A stretch of DNA of 64,000 nt from CAYQUO01 sp964420835 (GCA_964420835.1 CAYQUO010000013.1:29226-93225), one strand, 5' to 3'; counted from the first letter of the stretch, positions 15,399 to 24,113 are shown. Translations and numbers: made by a program. Notes: generated by a model not told the origin, from the sequence alone.

Positions 15399-17720
15399 AT
15401 GAAATCCAGATCTGTCTGCCAGCCGAAATGGTTGGGGGCGTTTCTCCTGTTCATTTTCTGGTCAGGGGGGATCTATCTGCTCTTTCTTCAAACACCCGTA
15501 CCAAGCAGGCGCCGCCTGTTGCTGGCTTTGGCGGCCGGCCTGGTTGCCGGGGTGGCCTGGCTGGTTGTTTACCGGCATTGGCTGGCCAGAAGGCTCGCGG
15601 GGATTTCCGCCGGCAGGCTGGTTCTGGCAGCGGCAGCCTTTTGGTTTTGTGGCTCCATCCTGGCATTTGCGCTTCCAAGCCTGCCCATTAATTATCTCCT
15701 CATTCCAAAACACAACCTGGTTGTTACGGTCCGGGAACCGGGCGGGGCTTTGCACCCGGGCCGGATGGCGCTCCTCTGGTTCAATTCGGGCCTGCAGGAT
15801 GAGAGTTTTGATGGGTTGCAGAAGCAGGGTGAATGGCGGCGAACTGAAACCGGGTTGGAACTGGCGGGTGAACCCCCGGCTGAACTGCACTGGGTTGGCC
15901 GGGCGGGGGGCGAGGCCGTGCTGCAATTCCATTCCGGTCCGGATGCCGGGGTTTTGGAGGTCAGTTGGGATGGCGCGCCCCCGGAGGTGATTGACCTGTT
16001 TAATGAATTCGAAACCAGCAGGGCATTGCGGCGGGACTTTCCAATTCCCTGGGGCAATACCCTCTCCTCGGCGCTGATTGTTGGCGGTTGTGTGGGCAGC
16101 CTGTTGTTTTTATTGGTATTCCTGTGGGTGGCCAGGGATGCCCCCGGACCGGCGGCTGAAGAAAACGCATTTGTAAGAAGAGGGTGGCCCGGGAACATCC
16201 CTTCTGCCCTCCTGATCGTGACCGGGACTGCTTACTTCATCATGTACCTCTGGATGGCGTTCATCCGGTTGCCCTATCCCTACGAACTGGATTTTGTTGA
16301 AAGCGGCCTGATGGATACGGTGCAGAGGGTGCTGGACGGGCTGCCCCTGTTCACCCCGCCAACCCTCAGTTACACACCTGCGCTGTACACACCATTTTAT
16401 TATTATGCTGCCGTACCATTCGCCTGGCTGCTGGGTTGCAGTTTCCCGGCGCTGCGGGTGCTTTCCTTCCTGGCTTCTCTGGCTGCCATTGGATTGGTGG
16501 GGTTGCTGGCCTGGAACGAAACGGGAAACTGGCGCCCGGCTTGTATTTCCTCCGGCCTCTTTGTTGCCACCTTTGCCGCCGGGGGTGCCTGGTTCGATAC
16601 GGCCCGGGTGGACAGCCTGTACCTTGCCTTCCTCCTGGGGGGGATTTACTTCCTGCGCCGGAACCGCAGACGGTTCCATTTATTGATCGCTGCCTGTCTG
16701 TTTCTGCTGGCATTTTGGACCAAACAGACCGGCCTGGGCGTGGCCATCCTTGCCAGCCTGTATTCCATCGTTGCGATCAAAGGCCAGCGAAAGTGGATCT
16801 TCCCGGCCATCACGCTGGCCGGCAGCGGCATTCTGACCGGCATCGCGCATATGCGGTCCGGCGGCTGGTTTACCTATTACGTGTTCCGCATGCCGAACCA
16901 CCACCCTGCCGAGTATGACCAAATGGGGCTGTTTCTCAGCCGGGATATTTTCCATGCGCTGCCCTTGGCGGCCCTGGCCGGAGTTTTTGTTTTTCTCCTT
17001 TGGCTGGCCCGCAGGCAAATCCCCTCTGCATTCCACCTGGTGTTGGTGCTGGGAGGCGTGGTTGGCCTTTCGGCAGTCAACCGGCTGCACGAAGGGGGCT
17101 ACCTGAACACGCTCATCCCGGCCTTTGCCGTCCTGTCGGTGCTTTTTGGTGTCGGGCTGGAAATGGCGTTGCGGATCGCACGAACCGGGAGGGTGGGGGG
17201 AATTACGATCCACACCGGCAGGGCTGCCCTGTTGCTGACCCTGCTGGGGCTGCTGCAGTTTGGGCTGCTGGCCTACGATCCCCGGCAATACCTGCCCTCT
17301 GCGGCGGATCGCAAGGCGGGCGATGAATTGGTCTCCTGGATGAAACAAGTCCAGGGGGACATCTTTCTGCCCAACCACACCACGCTGACCGACATGGCCG
17401 GCAAGCCCACCCATGCCCACCTGGGAATGATGTGGGACATCTTCCGGGCGGATGATCCAAACGCGAATCAAACGTTGGCGCCGCTTAAGCAGGAGATCCT
17501 CACCGCATTGGAAACCAGGAGGTTCGAGGCGGTCATCCTGGATGACACCGAACAGACCATGCTGCTCGATTTTTACAAACCCTTCATGCAAACCTTGGAG
17601 GAAAACTACACCTACTTAAAGCCGGCCATTCCTGGCGGGGGATTGATCCCGGTGGTGGGTTACAAGACACGGCCACATTCCATTTACATCCGCAGCGACC
17701 ATATCGAAGCATATCGATAG
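15399..17720 (+). CDS. Polytopic GT-C type glycosyltransferase (ArnT/PMT-like)
   Basis: 773 residues with a large number of hydrophobic segments throughout. After an N-terminal membrane pair and a soluble ~120-residue insert, a second membrane block begins near residue 265. The motif YPYELDFVESGLM sits in the first external loop of that block, where GT-C enzymes carry their catalytic acidic residue, and a C-terminal soluble tail follows. GT-C proteins use polyprenyl-phosphate sugars to glycosylate lipids or proteins outside the membrane. Donor and acceptor are unknown. It follows pyrH by 4 nt and converges on the rsmF-like gene. Confidence 0.72.
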   Translation: MKSRSVCQPKWLGAFLLFIFWSGGIYLLFLQTPVPSRRRLLLALAAGLVAGVAWLVVYRHWLARRLAGISAGRLVLAAAAFWFCGSILAFALPSLPINYLLIPKHNLVVTVREPGGALHPGRMALLWFNSGLQDESFDGLQKQGEWRRTETGLELAGEPPAELHWVGRAGGEAVLQFHSGPDAGVLEVSWDGAPPEVIDLFNEFETSRALRRDFPIPWGNTLSSALIVGGCVGSLLFLLVFLWVARDAPGPAAEENAFVRRGWPGNIPSALLIVTGTAYFIMYLWMAFIRLPYPYELDFVESGLMDTVQRVLDGLPLFTPPTLSYTPALYTPFYYYAAVPFAWLLGCSFPALRVLSFLASLAAIGLVGLLAWNETGNWRPACISSGLFVATFAAGGAWFDTARVDSLYLAFLLGGIYFLRRNRRRFHLLIAACLFLLAFWTKQTGLGVAILASLYSIVAIKGQRKWIFPAITLAGSGILTGIAHMRSGGWFTYYVFRMPNHHPAEYDQMGLFLSRDIFHALPLAALAGVFVFLLWLARRQIPSAFHLVLVLGGVVGLSAVNRLHEGGYLNTLIPAFAVLSVLFGVGLEMALRIARTGRVGGITIHTGRAALLLTLLGLLQFGLLAYDPRQYLPSAADRKAGDELVSWMKQVQGDIFLPNHTTLTDMAGKPTHAHLGMMWDIFRADDPNANQTLAPLKQEILTALETRRFEAVILDDTEQTMLLDFYKPFMQTLEENYTYLKPAIPGGGLIPVVGYKTRPHSIYIRSDHIEAYR

Positions 17721-17740
17721 GGTTTTTCGGTTGGAAGATG

Positions 17741-19228
17741 CTAGAGGACGACCCTCCTGGGCAGGAGGTTCTTCAGCCTGTCCGGGAGGGCGCGGGCACG
17801 TCCGAGGAAGCGCCCATGCTCGTCCTCAGCCAGCAGGATATGCTTTCCCGCTTCCGCAACAGGCAGCAACCCGCGCAGGTCCTCCCCGCGCAGCCAGGCG
17901 GGCAGCAGGTCCTCCGGCAGGCGGACGCGCCCGCCGGGCATTTGCCTGGCGAACCGCGACGCCCACTCGTGGGAGATGGTGAACCCGGTTGGATCCTGTT
18001 CGCCCAGGGACAGGCCAGCTGAAACCACCGGCAGATGGGAGAATTGTCGCACAAGCCGGTCCGGCAGGGCTGCCACACCGCCGCCCCGATGCCAGAGGGA
18101 CAAGCCCTGCGACTCCAGCAACGAATCCAGGTCGAATCCATACATGTCAGCCAGGCTCAAGGACAGGGAACGATGCCTGGAGGGCTGGAGGGGAGCAAAC
18201 CCGCTGGCTTCCCAGGGCCTCCGGGGGGCGGGCCGGCTTTGACAAGGCAGGGGTGCCGTTTTCACCAGCAGCCCAGCAAAAAAACCGGAAGTGCCGAAGA
18301 TGTGGGGCCAAAGACGGGCAGCATTTTCAATCGATGGCTGGTAACCCTGCCCGAAGGCTTTTGTCAGCCCCGGGGCGGGTCGGGTCAGTTTGCGGGTGAT
18401 GTCCGGCACCTCCAGGCTGCCGGCAAACTGGCGCATAACGGCATCCAGAACGCCTTCGTCTTCTTCCGGTTCCAGCGTGCAGGTGGAATAGACGACCTGC
18501 CCCCCGACCTTTACCGCCTGCAGGGCGCTTATCAACAGGCGCACCTGCCGCCGGGCCAGCGCAGAGCGTTCGCGGCCGGTGATGGGGCGGATGACGTGGC
18601 TTTCGCTGCTGCGCAGGCCCTGCATGCTGCAGGGCGCATCGAGCAGGACACGGTCAAAGGTCTCGGGGAACCAGGAGCCGAAATGCTCACCGGGGAAGTT
18701 GGTAACAGCCGTGTTCGCACATCCACAGGCGGCCAATACAAGGCGGAGGGCTGTGACCCGCCCGGCGCTGGAATCATTGGCGAAAAGCAGGCCCTTATCC
18801 GAGGACAATGCCGCCAGGTGGCCGGTTTTCCCCCCGGGGGATGCGGCCATGTCCAGGGTAAGCGGAGGCTCCCGGCTGGCGGGGTCGAAAAGCTCGGGTG
18901 GGAGCATGGAGGCGGCTTCCTGGATGTAGATCTCCCCCAGGCGATGTTCGATCGATCGGGCGGGCTGTGGTTCCCCGGAGAGGAAGCGCCAGCCAGTGGC
19001 ACAGAAGGGGATGGCTTGCAGTTCCCAGCCATAACGCCCGACCAGGTCCTGCTTTCCGGAAGCACCCATTTTTAAGGTGTTGATGCGGAAAGAAACAGGA
19101 AGCGGCCTCTCCAGTTCAGCCTGCAACCGGGCAAATTCCCCGGTGCTCATCAGGGGCTTGAACCGCTCCAGCGGTGGTGCTTCTGCCGGTTTGGCAGCCC
19201 TGTCAGGTTGGGCGATGTCCGCTTTCAT
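17741..19228 (-). CDS. RsmB/NOP-family rRNA (cytosine-5) methyltransferase, RsmF-like
   Basis: 495 residues. An N-terminal PUA-associated region (PVSFRINTLK) precedes the SAM-dependent core: DMAASPGGKTGHLAAL (SAM-binding motif), LLDAPCSMQG with the first catalytic Cys, and VYSTCTLEPEEDE with the second Cys nucleophile. A C-terminal ~150-residue domain matches the extra domain of RsmF/YebU. RsmF makes m5C1407 in E. coli 16S rRNA; the closest target here is inferred. The start at 19228 overlaps the preceding methyltransferase gene by 26 nt, with AAGGGAA just before the ATG. It is the last gene of the rRNA/tRNA modification run. Confidence 0.85.
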   Translation of the reverse strand: MKADIAQPDRAAKPAEAPPLERFKPLMSTGEFARLQAELERPLPVSFRINTLKMGASGKQDLVGRYGWELQAIPFCATGWRFLSGEPQPARSIEHRLGEIYIQEAASMLPPELFDPASREPPLTLDMAASPGGKTGHLAALSSDKGLLFANDSSAGRVTALRLVLAACGCANTAVTNFPGEHFGSWFPETFDRVLLDAPCSMQGLRSSESHVIRPITGRERSALARRQVRLLISALQAVKVGGQVVYSTCTLEPEEDEGVLDAVMRQFAGSLEVPDITRKLTRPAPGLTKAFGQGYQPSIENAARLWPHIFGTSGFFAGLLVKTAPLPCQSRPAPRRPWEASGFAPLQPSRHRSLSLSLADMYGFDLDSLLESQGLSLWHRGGGVAALPDRLVRQFSHLPVVSAGLSLGEQDPTGFTISHEWASRFARQMPGGRVRLPEDLLPAWLRGEDLRGLLPVAEAGKHILLAEDEHGRFLGRARALPDRLKNLLPRRVVL

Positions 19229-20027
19229 TTCCCTTGTGGATGCAGAAGATGAGTTCGTCGTTGACCTCCAGTTCACTCACCGGCCAGGGTTGTCCTTCCA
19301 GGGTGCGGGCTACCAGGCGGCGGTGGGCTGCCCTGAGGTCATGTGCACCGGTCATGCTGGTGGAGGGAAGGGAGACGACCAGCCAGTTTGCCCGGAGTTG
19401 TTGCCAGAACTGCCGGTTGCTGCCGCGCCTGCGCTGCTCTAACCGGTGGGCTTCCTTGAAGAAGAACGCCACGTCCACAGGGTGGGAGGGGGGGAAAAGC
19501 AGGATGTCGCTCTGCTCGGCCAGCGGGGGGAGGTTCATCAGGCACAGGAACTGGTTTACCAGGTCGACCCGCGGTTTATGCAGGTCATACGCATGGTAGC
19601 GGGTATCAGCTGAAAGTCCCATCCAGGGCAGGGCAAAGGGATTCAGGCCGCAGGCCAGGTCCAGGATGGTTTTTGGGCGCCCGGTGATGGAAAAAATGGC
19701 GGAATAAAACTCCTCCAGGGCGGGAAGGCGCTCCCGGGTGGAGGCATGCCGGGAGAGGAGGTAGGCGCAGGCTGCCTTCACGTCTTCCATTCCCAATGGG
19801 AAAGCCATCTCCAGCAGTCGGGAGGCTTCCGCATAATCCGGGTCACCCAGGTAGGGGGCGACGATGTTGTGCAGTTTTCTACGCGTGGCCTTCAGGGCAT
19901 CCTTGTTGTTCCTGCCGGCCGCCAGTTCACGGGCGTAGAGGTCCTGCAGGGTGTCGGCTGGCAGGTCCAGGGGGCGGTATTTGCGGGAGGTTCTCAGGGT
20001 CTCCAGGGTATCGTTCGGGTTGTTCAA
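19203..20027 (-). CDS. FmrO/Arm-family 16S rRNA methyltransferase paralog, divergent copy
   Basis: 274 residues. It carries the hallmarks of the m7G1405 aminoglycoside-resistance methyltransferases (ArmA, RmtB, FmrO): SRKYRPLDLP at the start, KLHNIVAPYL, then HASTRERLPALEEFY and the SAM-binding ILDLACGLNPFALPWM. Arm enzymes methylate N7 of G1405 in helix 44. However, the region that in Arm enzymes reads SFPxxSLGGRxKGM is here SLPSTSMTGAHDL, so target recognition or activity may have changed. It overlaps the canonical copy upstream by 4 nt and rsmF downstream by 26 nt. Confidence 0.75.
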   Translation of the reverse strand: MNNPNDTLETLRTSRKYRPLDLPADTLQDLYARELAAGRNNKDALKATRRKLHNIVAPYLGDPDYAEASRLLEMAFPLGMEDVKAACAYLLSRHASTRERLPALEEFYSAIFSITGRPKTILDLACGLNPFALPWMGLSADTRYHAYDLHKPRVDLVNQFLCLMNLPPLAEQSDILLFPPSHPVDVAFFFKEAHRLEQRRRGSNRQFWQQLRANWLVVSLPSTSMTGAHDLRAAHRRLVARTLEGQPWPVSELEVNDELIFCIHKGNESGHRPT

Positions 20028-20857
20028 TTTTTATTCCTCCCTTGCCGGCTGAGCAGGAAGGCCAATTCGCCGGGGAACTCGTACCGTTGAACGCTCACGG
20101 GCATGCCTTCGACCAATTGAAGGAAACGGGCTTCATAGTTGCGAACCATGCCCTTGCCGCGGCCGCCCAGGCTGTGCGCCGGAAAGGAAACCAGCAGGTG
20201 TTCTGCCTGGATGGTGGAAAGCAGCCGGGCGCCAACCTCCTTGTCTGCCTGCTCCAGGCAGGGGATGGCCTTCAGCAGCAGGGCAACCTGCACCGGCCGG
20301 GCCGGCGGCAGGTCCACCAGGTTGCATTGTACCGCAAGGCCCTTTTGCCCGATGTGTGCAAAATACAAGTTGATAAAGTCCACCATGTCACGGTAAATGT
20401 CACAGGCGGTGTAGGTACAGTCGCTTCCGATGGGCATCCAGGGGAGGGCGAGCGGGTTCAAGCCGCAGGCCAGGTCCAGGAGGGACTGGATGGGGGCAAG
20501 CGGACGCAGAATGGTTTCAAAAAAGGAGAAGAGGATGGGCAGACGCTCGCGGGTGGACGCATGGCCGCGCATGCAGCGGAGAGAAAAATCCTGCAGGCGG
20601 GCATCCTCCCGATCCCCCGGCAGAACAGCCAGTTCGCTCTGCCAGCGCTCATACGGCGCGGTCTCGTCCAGGTAGGCACCCCCAACCTGGTGCAGTTTGT
20701 TGCGGACAGCCTTGACCAGGTCCCTGCCCCTGCGGCCCTTGGCCGCCTCTTTGGCTGCCACCTGCCGGGCGAATCCCGGGTCAATGCTGCGGTACCTCGG
20801 TCCGGAGAGGGCAGCCGAAACAGCATCCGCCAGCGGATCGGCTTCAGGTGGCTTCAT
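20024..20857 (-). CDS. FmrO/Arm-family 16S rRNA (guanine-1405-N7) methyltransferase-like protein
   Basis: 277 residues. The full set of Arm-family motifs is present: RYRSIDPGFARQV and KLHQVGGAYLDE in the N-terminal rRNA-binding domain, GHASTRERLPIL, the SAM site LLDLACGLNPLALPWM, then ALLLKAIPCLEQ, LLVSFPAHSLGGRGKGM and a C-terminal GELAFLL strand. In ArmA, RmtB and FmrO this fold makes m7G1405, which blocks 4,6-disubstituted deoxystreptamine aminoglycosides such as gentamicin. Here it sits in a chromosomal operon with tgt and an RsmF-like gene, not with resistance or biosynthesis genes. Both ends overlap neighbours by 4 nt (ATGA). Confidence 0.85.
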   Translation of the reverse strand: MKPPEADPLADAVSAALSGPRYRSIDPGFARQVAAKEAAKGRRGRDLVKAVRNKLHQVGGAYLDETAPYERWQSELAVLPGDREDARLQDFSLRCMRGHASTRERLPILFSFFETILRPLAPIQSLLDLACGLNPLALPWMPIGSDCTYTACDIYRDMVDFINLYFAHIGQKGLAVQCNLVDLPPARPVQVALLLKAIPCLEQADKEVGARLLSTIQAEHLLVSFPAHSLGGRGKGMVRNYEARFLQLVEGMPVSVQRYEFPGELAFLLSRQGRNKN

Positions 20858-21957
20858 TTCGGACTGCCGTCCCCCAGCCGCTCAAGAAGACGGTTCATAA
20901 AGCGCAGGTTGTGCAGGGTGGCCAGGCGCGGGTAAAGAGAGTCATTCATCTTAAAGATGTGCCGCAGGTAACCCAACGAAGTTTGGCTGCAGACCGGGCA
21001 ATCGCAATTCGGGGAGACCGGTCGATCATCCCGGATATGGGACTGGTCTCCGATGTACACATATCGCAGCCATTTGCCCTCCAACGGGCTTCCGGGGTCG
21101 GCTTCGGCATACAACCGGCCGTGGCGGGCATCGCGGGTGGGCATGGCGCTGTCAAACAGCCTGTAACCCAAGCGGTGGCAGGCAACCACGTTGTAGGGAT
21201 GCCCCACACCCAGGGCGTGCACGGGGTACTTGGGGGGGACCAGTTGGCGTGTCAGGGCCAGGATGTCGCTCAACAGGTTGCCTTTCGCATCCAGCGGCCA
21301 GCCCCCGAAGCCGTACCCATCAAAACCAATCTCCAACAGGGCTTCGGCGCACTGCCGGCGCAGCAGGGCATCTCCGCCGCCCTGGATTACGGCGAAGAGC
21401 AGGGGGCGCCGGCCGTCCGGCAATTGCTTCTGCTCCACCAGGCGCAGGAATTCCGCCTTGCCGCGTCGCGCCCATTGCACCGTGCGCTGGACGGACAGGC
21501 GCTGATCTTCCGGCGGTGCGTCCACGTGGGTGCAGTCATCCAGGCAGATGACGATATCGGAGCCGAACCCCATTTGCAACTGGATGGTCTTTTCGGGCGT
21601 CAACAGGTATTTGCGGTTGGAACCCTCCGGGTGGAAGGTGATGCCCTTATCCGTCAGGCTGCCGGCTTTGAGGTCCTGGTGGATGAGCGAGTACGCCTGG
21701 AAGCCACCCGAATCGGTGACGATGGGCAGATCCCAGCCGCTCATACGGTGAAGACCGCCCAGCGCCTGGATGGTGCCGGCACCGGGTTTTTGCATCAGGT
21801 GGAAGGTGTTCATCACCAGGGCGCGCACCCCAATGCCCCTCAAGTCCATGGAATCCACTGCCCGCACCAGGCCGAAGGTGGCATCCGGCAGGAAGACGGG
21901 CAGGCGCAATTCGCCGTGCGGGGTCAGGAGGTGGTTGGGTGTGTTTAAATGCGGCAT
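20854..21957 (-). CDS. tgt: tRNA-guanine transglycosylase, divergent Tgt
   Basis: 367 residues. Tgt exchanges guanine-34 in tRNAs with GUN anticodons for preQ1. The TIM-barrel motifs are TDSGGFQAYS, CLDDCTHVD, VIQGG, DSAMPTRDARHG with the nucleophilic Asp, and a zinc site CDCPVC with a downstream His. All catalytic Asp and Gln positions are kept, but the base-recognition loop GGLAVGE of bacterial Tgt is replaced by GGWPLDA, so the preferred base could differ. It overlaps the first Arm-like gene by 4 nt and lies 12 nt downstream of murI. Confidence 0.85.
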   Translation of the reverse strand: MPHLNTPNHLLTPHGELRLPVFLPDATFGLVRAVDSMDLRGIGVRALVMNTFHLMQKPGAGTIQALGGLHRMSGWDLPIVTDSGGFQAYSLIHQDLKAGSLTDKGITFHPEGSNRKYLLTPEKTIQLQMGFGSDIVICLDDCTHVDAPPEDQRLSVQRTVQWARRGKAEFLRLVEQKQLPDGRRPLLFAVIQGGGDALLRRQCAEALLEIGFDGYGFGGWPLDAKGNLLSDILALTRQLVPPKYPVHALGVGHPYNVVACHRLGYRLFDSAMPTRDARHGRLYAEADPGSPLEGKWLRYVYIGDQSHIRDDRPVSPNCDCPVCSQTSLGYLRHIFKMNDSLYPRLATLHNLRFMNRLLERLGDGSPK

Positions 21958-21969
21958 GGGAGCATCCCT

Positions 21970-22875
21970 TCAGCCCGGAAAAGAACCGGTTGCAGAATTC
22001 CCAAGGCAGATGGATCCATCCACCGACCAGGAAACGCCTTGTACAGGACCGCCCTCGCCCAGGAACCCGGGAAGCGAGGCGGCAAAAGTCCGGGGGTCTC
22101 CACTGGTGAGGAACGTCATGCCGGCCGGTACCGGGTTTGAATCCAGCCAGCCATTGGCTTCCAGGATCCGGCCAGCCTGGCGGGCGACCGCCGGAGCCGG
22201 GTCGATGACCTGAACGGCAGGCCTGCCGGGGTAAGCCGAGATGATGCGCTCGATGAGCGGGATGACGAACGGGTAGTGGGTGCACCCAAGGACGACCCTG
22301 TCAATACCCTCCTCCAGCATGGGGTGCAGGGCGGATTCAAGGATCCGGCGGGTTTGCGGACCTTCTAGGTTCCCCGCCTCGATCCACTCCACAAGGCCCG
22401 GGCAGGTATCCTGTAGAATGCGCACTCCGCCGGCAAATCGCTCCACTACAGAGGCGTACAATTCACCCTGGAAGGTGGCCGGTGTTGCCAGCACGCCGAC
22501 AACGCCGTTGTGGGTCTGTTCTGCGGCCGGTTTGACCGCCGGCTCCATGCCGATGAAGGGTGTGGCAGGCAGTGCCTGGCGCAGGTGGTGAAGGGCAGCC
22601 GCCGAGGCTGTGTTGCAAGCCACCACCACCACCCTGGCCCCCATGGAGATGAGCAGCCGGGAGATGGCTTCCGAAAAGGCACGAACCTCCATCAGGGGAC
22701 GCTGACCGTATGGAACGTGGTCCTGGTCTGCCAGGTAGATCAAGGGATGGGCAGGCAGTTGGCGGCGCAGTGCCCGCAGCACCGAAAGCCCGCCCACGCC
22801 GGAATCAAAAACGCCAATGGGCGCCGCCGGCGGGTTGGAAACTGGTTGTCCTGGATTCACGGTTGATGATCCCAT
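21970..22875 (-). CDS. murI: Glutamate racemase
   Basis: 301 residues. It interconverts L- and D-glutamate for peptidoglycan. Both catalytic cysteines are in standard contexts: GVFDSGVGGLSVLRAL at the N-terminus, ACNTASAAAL (first Cys) and LGCTHYPFV (second Cys). The N-terminal extension of about 18 residues before IGVFDSG may be untranslated if a later start is used, but no better start codon is visible. Nine nucleotides separate it from the preceding amidotransferase gene. Confidence 0.95.
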   Translation of the reverse strand: MGSSTVNPGQPVSNPPAAPIGVFDSGVGGLSVLRALRRQLPAHPLIYLADQDHVPYGQRPLMEVRAFSEAISRLLISMGARVVVVACNTASAAALHHLRQALPATPFIGMEPAVKPAAEQTHNGVVGVLATPATFQGELYASVVERFAGGVRILQDTCPGLVEWIEAGNLEGPQTRRILESALHPMLEEGIDRVVLGCTHYPFVIPLIERIISAYPGRPAVQVIDPAPAVARQAGRILEANGWLDSNPVPAGMTFLTSGDPRTFAASLPGFLGEGGPVQGVSWSVDGSICLGNSATGSFPG

Positions 22876-22884
22876 GTGAAGGCG

Positions 22885-23604
22885 TCAGGCACAGGCGCGA
22901 ATGAAGGCCTTGAAGAGGTTGAGCATGTCTGGGCTTTCGACCAGGCTTTCCGGGTGCCACTGAACGCCAAGGAAGAAAGGGTGGCCAGGCAGTTCAACCG
23001 CTTCGATGAGTGAATCTGCAGCCCGGGCCAGCGGCCGCAGGCCGGTCGCCAACGAATGGATGCCCTGGTGGTGCAGGCTGTTGACCCATACTTCCATACC
23101 CCCCAGGGTGGCCGCCAGGCTGGAACCGTTTTCCACGTGAATGGTATGCGCCAGATGGGTGTGGGGAAAGCCGGGGTACCAGTCATGGCGCAGCGCCCCG
23201 GGCAACTGGTCGGCCAGGTCGGTGTACAGGCTGCCGCCCAGGGCAACGTTCAACACCTGGGCGCCACGGCAGATGCCAAGGATCGGCCAGCCGGTTTCTG
23301 CTGCCAGGCGCGACAGGCCAAGCTCAAGTTCGTCCCGGGTGGGGTCCACGTCATACACCCGCGGGTGTGGTTCACCGTTGAAATGGGATGGGTCGATATC
23401 TGCACCGCCGGAGAGCACCAGCCCGTCGAGTCGCTCCCGCAGCAGGGGGTGGCGGTCGGCAGGCATGGATGGCGGGATCAGAACGGGGAGCCCGCCGGAC
23501 ATTTGGATTGCCCGCGTGTACGTGGTCGGCAGGGCGGCGCGGCACACGCCATTGCCGGCACGTGTGTCCAGCGATGTGCTGATCCCGATCAGAGGAGCGT
23601 TCAT
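22885..23604 (-). CDS. Class I glutamine amidotransferase-like hydrolase (peptidase C26, PuuD type)
   Basis: 239 residues. GICRGAQVLNVALGG carries the nucleophilic Cys, and GVQWHPE carries the His and Glu of the triad. This is the gamma-glutamyl-gamma-aminobutyrate hydrolase group, which cleaves gamma-glutamyl amides. No other putrescine pathway genes are present, so the substrate is open; next to murI it could act on gamma-glutamyl compounds. An AGGG sits just upstream of the ATG. Confidence 0.85.
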   Translation of the reverse strand: MNAPLIGISTSLDTRAGNGVCRAALPTTYTRAIQMSGGLPVLIPPSMPADRHPLLRERLDGLVLSGGADIDPSHFNGEPHPRVYDVDPTRDELELGLSRLAAETGWPILGICRGAQVLNVALGGSLYTDLADQLPGALRHDWYPGFPHTHLAHTIHVENGSSLAATLGGMEVWVNSLHHQGIHSLATGLRPLARAADSLIEAVELPGHPFFLGVQWHPESLVESPDMLNLFKAFIRACA

Positions 23605-23679
23605 ATATCCCTCATGGTAAGAAAAACGGGCGCAACCCCGGCGTGGGCTGCACCCTGAAGGATCTGAGTACGGTCAGGA

Positions 23680-24024
23680 TCAAAACTTCTGCTTGAGGCG
23701 AGCCGACTTTCCGGATCGCTCTCGCAGGAAGAAAAGGCGGGCGCGGCGCACCTTGCTGTGGCGATCGATGACGACCTTGTCAATGCGCGGGGAGCGCATA
23801 AGGAAGGTCCGTTCGACACCGATGCCGTTGCTGGCCACCCTGCGAACGGTAAAGGTTGAGTTGGGGCCATTGCCATGGATGAAAAGCACGGTGCCCTTGA
23901 ACTCCTGGATGCGTTCGCGGTTGCCTTCCTTGATCTTGACATGCACACTCACACCATCTCCGGGACGCAGGTCCGGGATGTTGGGATTCACCGGGGCTTC
24001 GATTTCTTTCAACAGGTCACTCAT
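23680..24024 (-). CDS. rplS: 50S ribosomal protein L19
   Basis: 114 residues, the usual size. Conserved stretches: RPGDGVSVHVKIKEGNRERI, FKGTVLFIHGNG, TFTVRRVASNGIGVERTF and HSKVRRARLFFLRERSGKSARL. L19 sits at the interface with the 30S subunit. The ATG at 24024 (MSDLLKEIEAP) is preferred over an ATG 18 nt upstream because AAGGA lies at suitable spacing. It appears to be the promoter-proximal gene of the leftward run ending at rsmF. Confidence 0.96.
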   Translation of the reverse strand: MSDLLKEIEAPVNPNIPDLRPGDGVSVHVKIKEGNRERIQEFKGTVLFIHGNGPNSTFTVRRVASNGIGVERTFLMRSPRIDKVVIDRHSKVRRARLFFLRERSGKSARLKQKF

Positions 24025-24083
24025 CGTACGTAGTCCTTGCATCTGTTAAATAAAATAATGGCATTCTTACAGCACGGGGAAGG

Positions 24084-24113
24084 ATTATAACATGAAGATT
24101 TGGGTTTTGTAAA
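24084..24113 (-). promoter_or_regulatory. rplS promoter
   Basis: On the minus strand TTTACA (24108-24113), 18-nt spacer, TATAAT (24084-24089) with TGT before it. It may drive the whole rplS-murI-tgt-Arm-rsmF run, since later genes are close or overlapping; the largest internal gap is 75 nt after rplS. Confidence 0.75.

Noticed and set aside
17753..17768. Hairpin CCTCCTG/CAGGAGG at the end of the RsmF-like gene as a terminator
   Set aside because: The loop is only 2 nt and it lies inside the coding region without a T-run; not convincing.
20854..21957. DpdA-type DNA-modifying transglycosylase
   Set aside because: The zinc site CDCPVC and the tRNA-type motifs are kept and there are no dpd genes nearby, so a tRNA enzyme is more likely.
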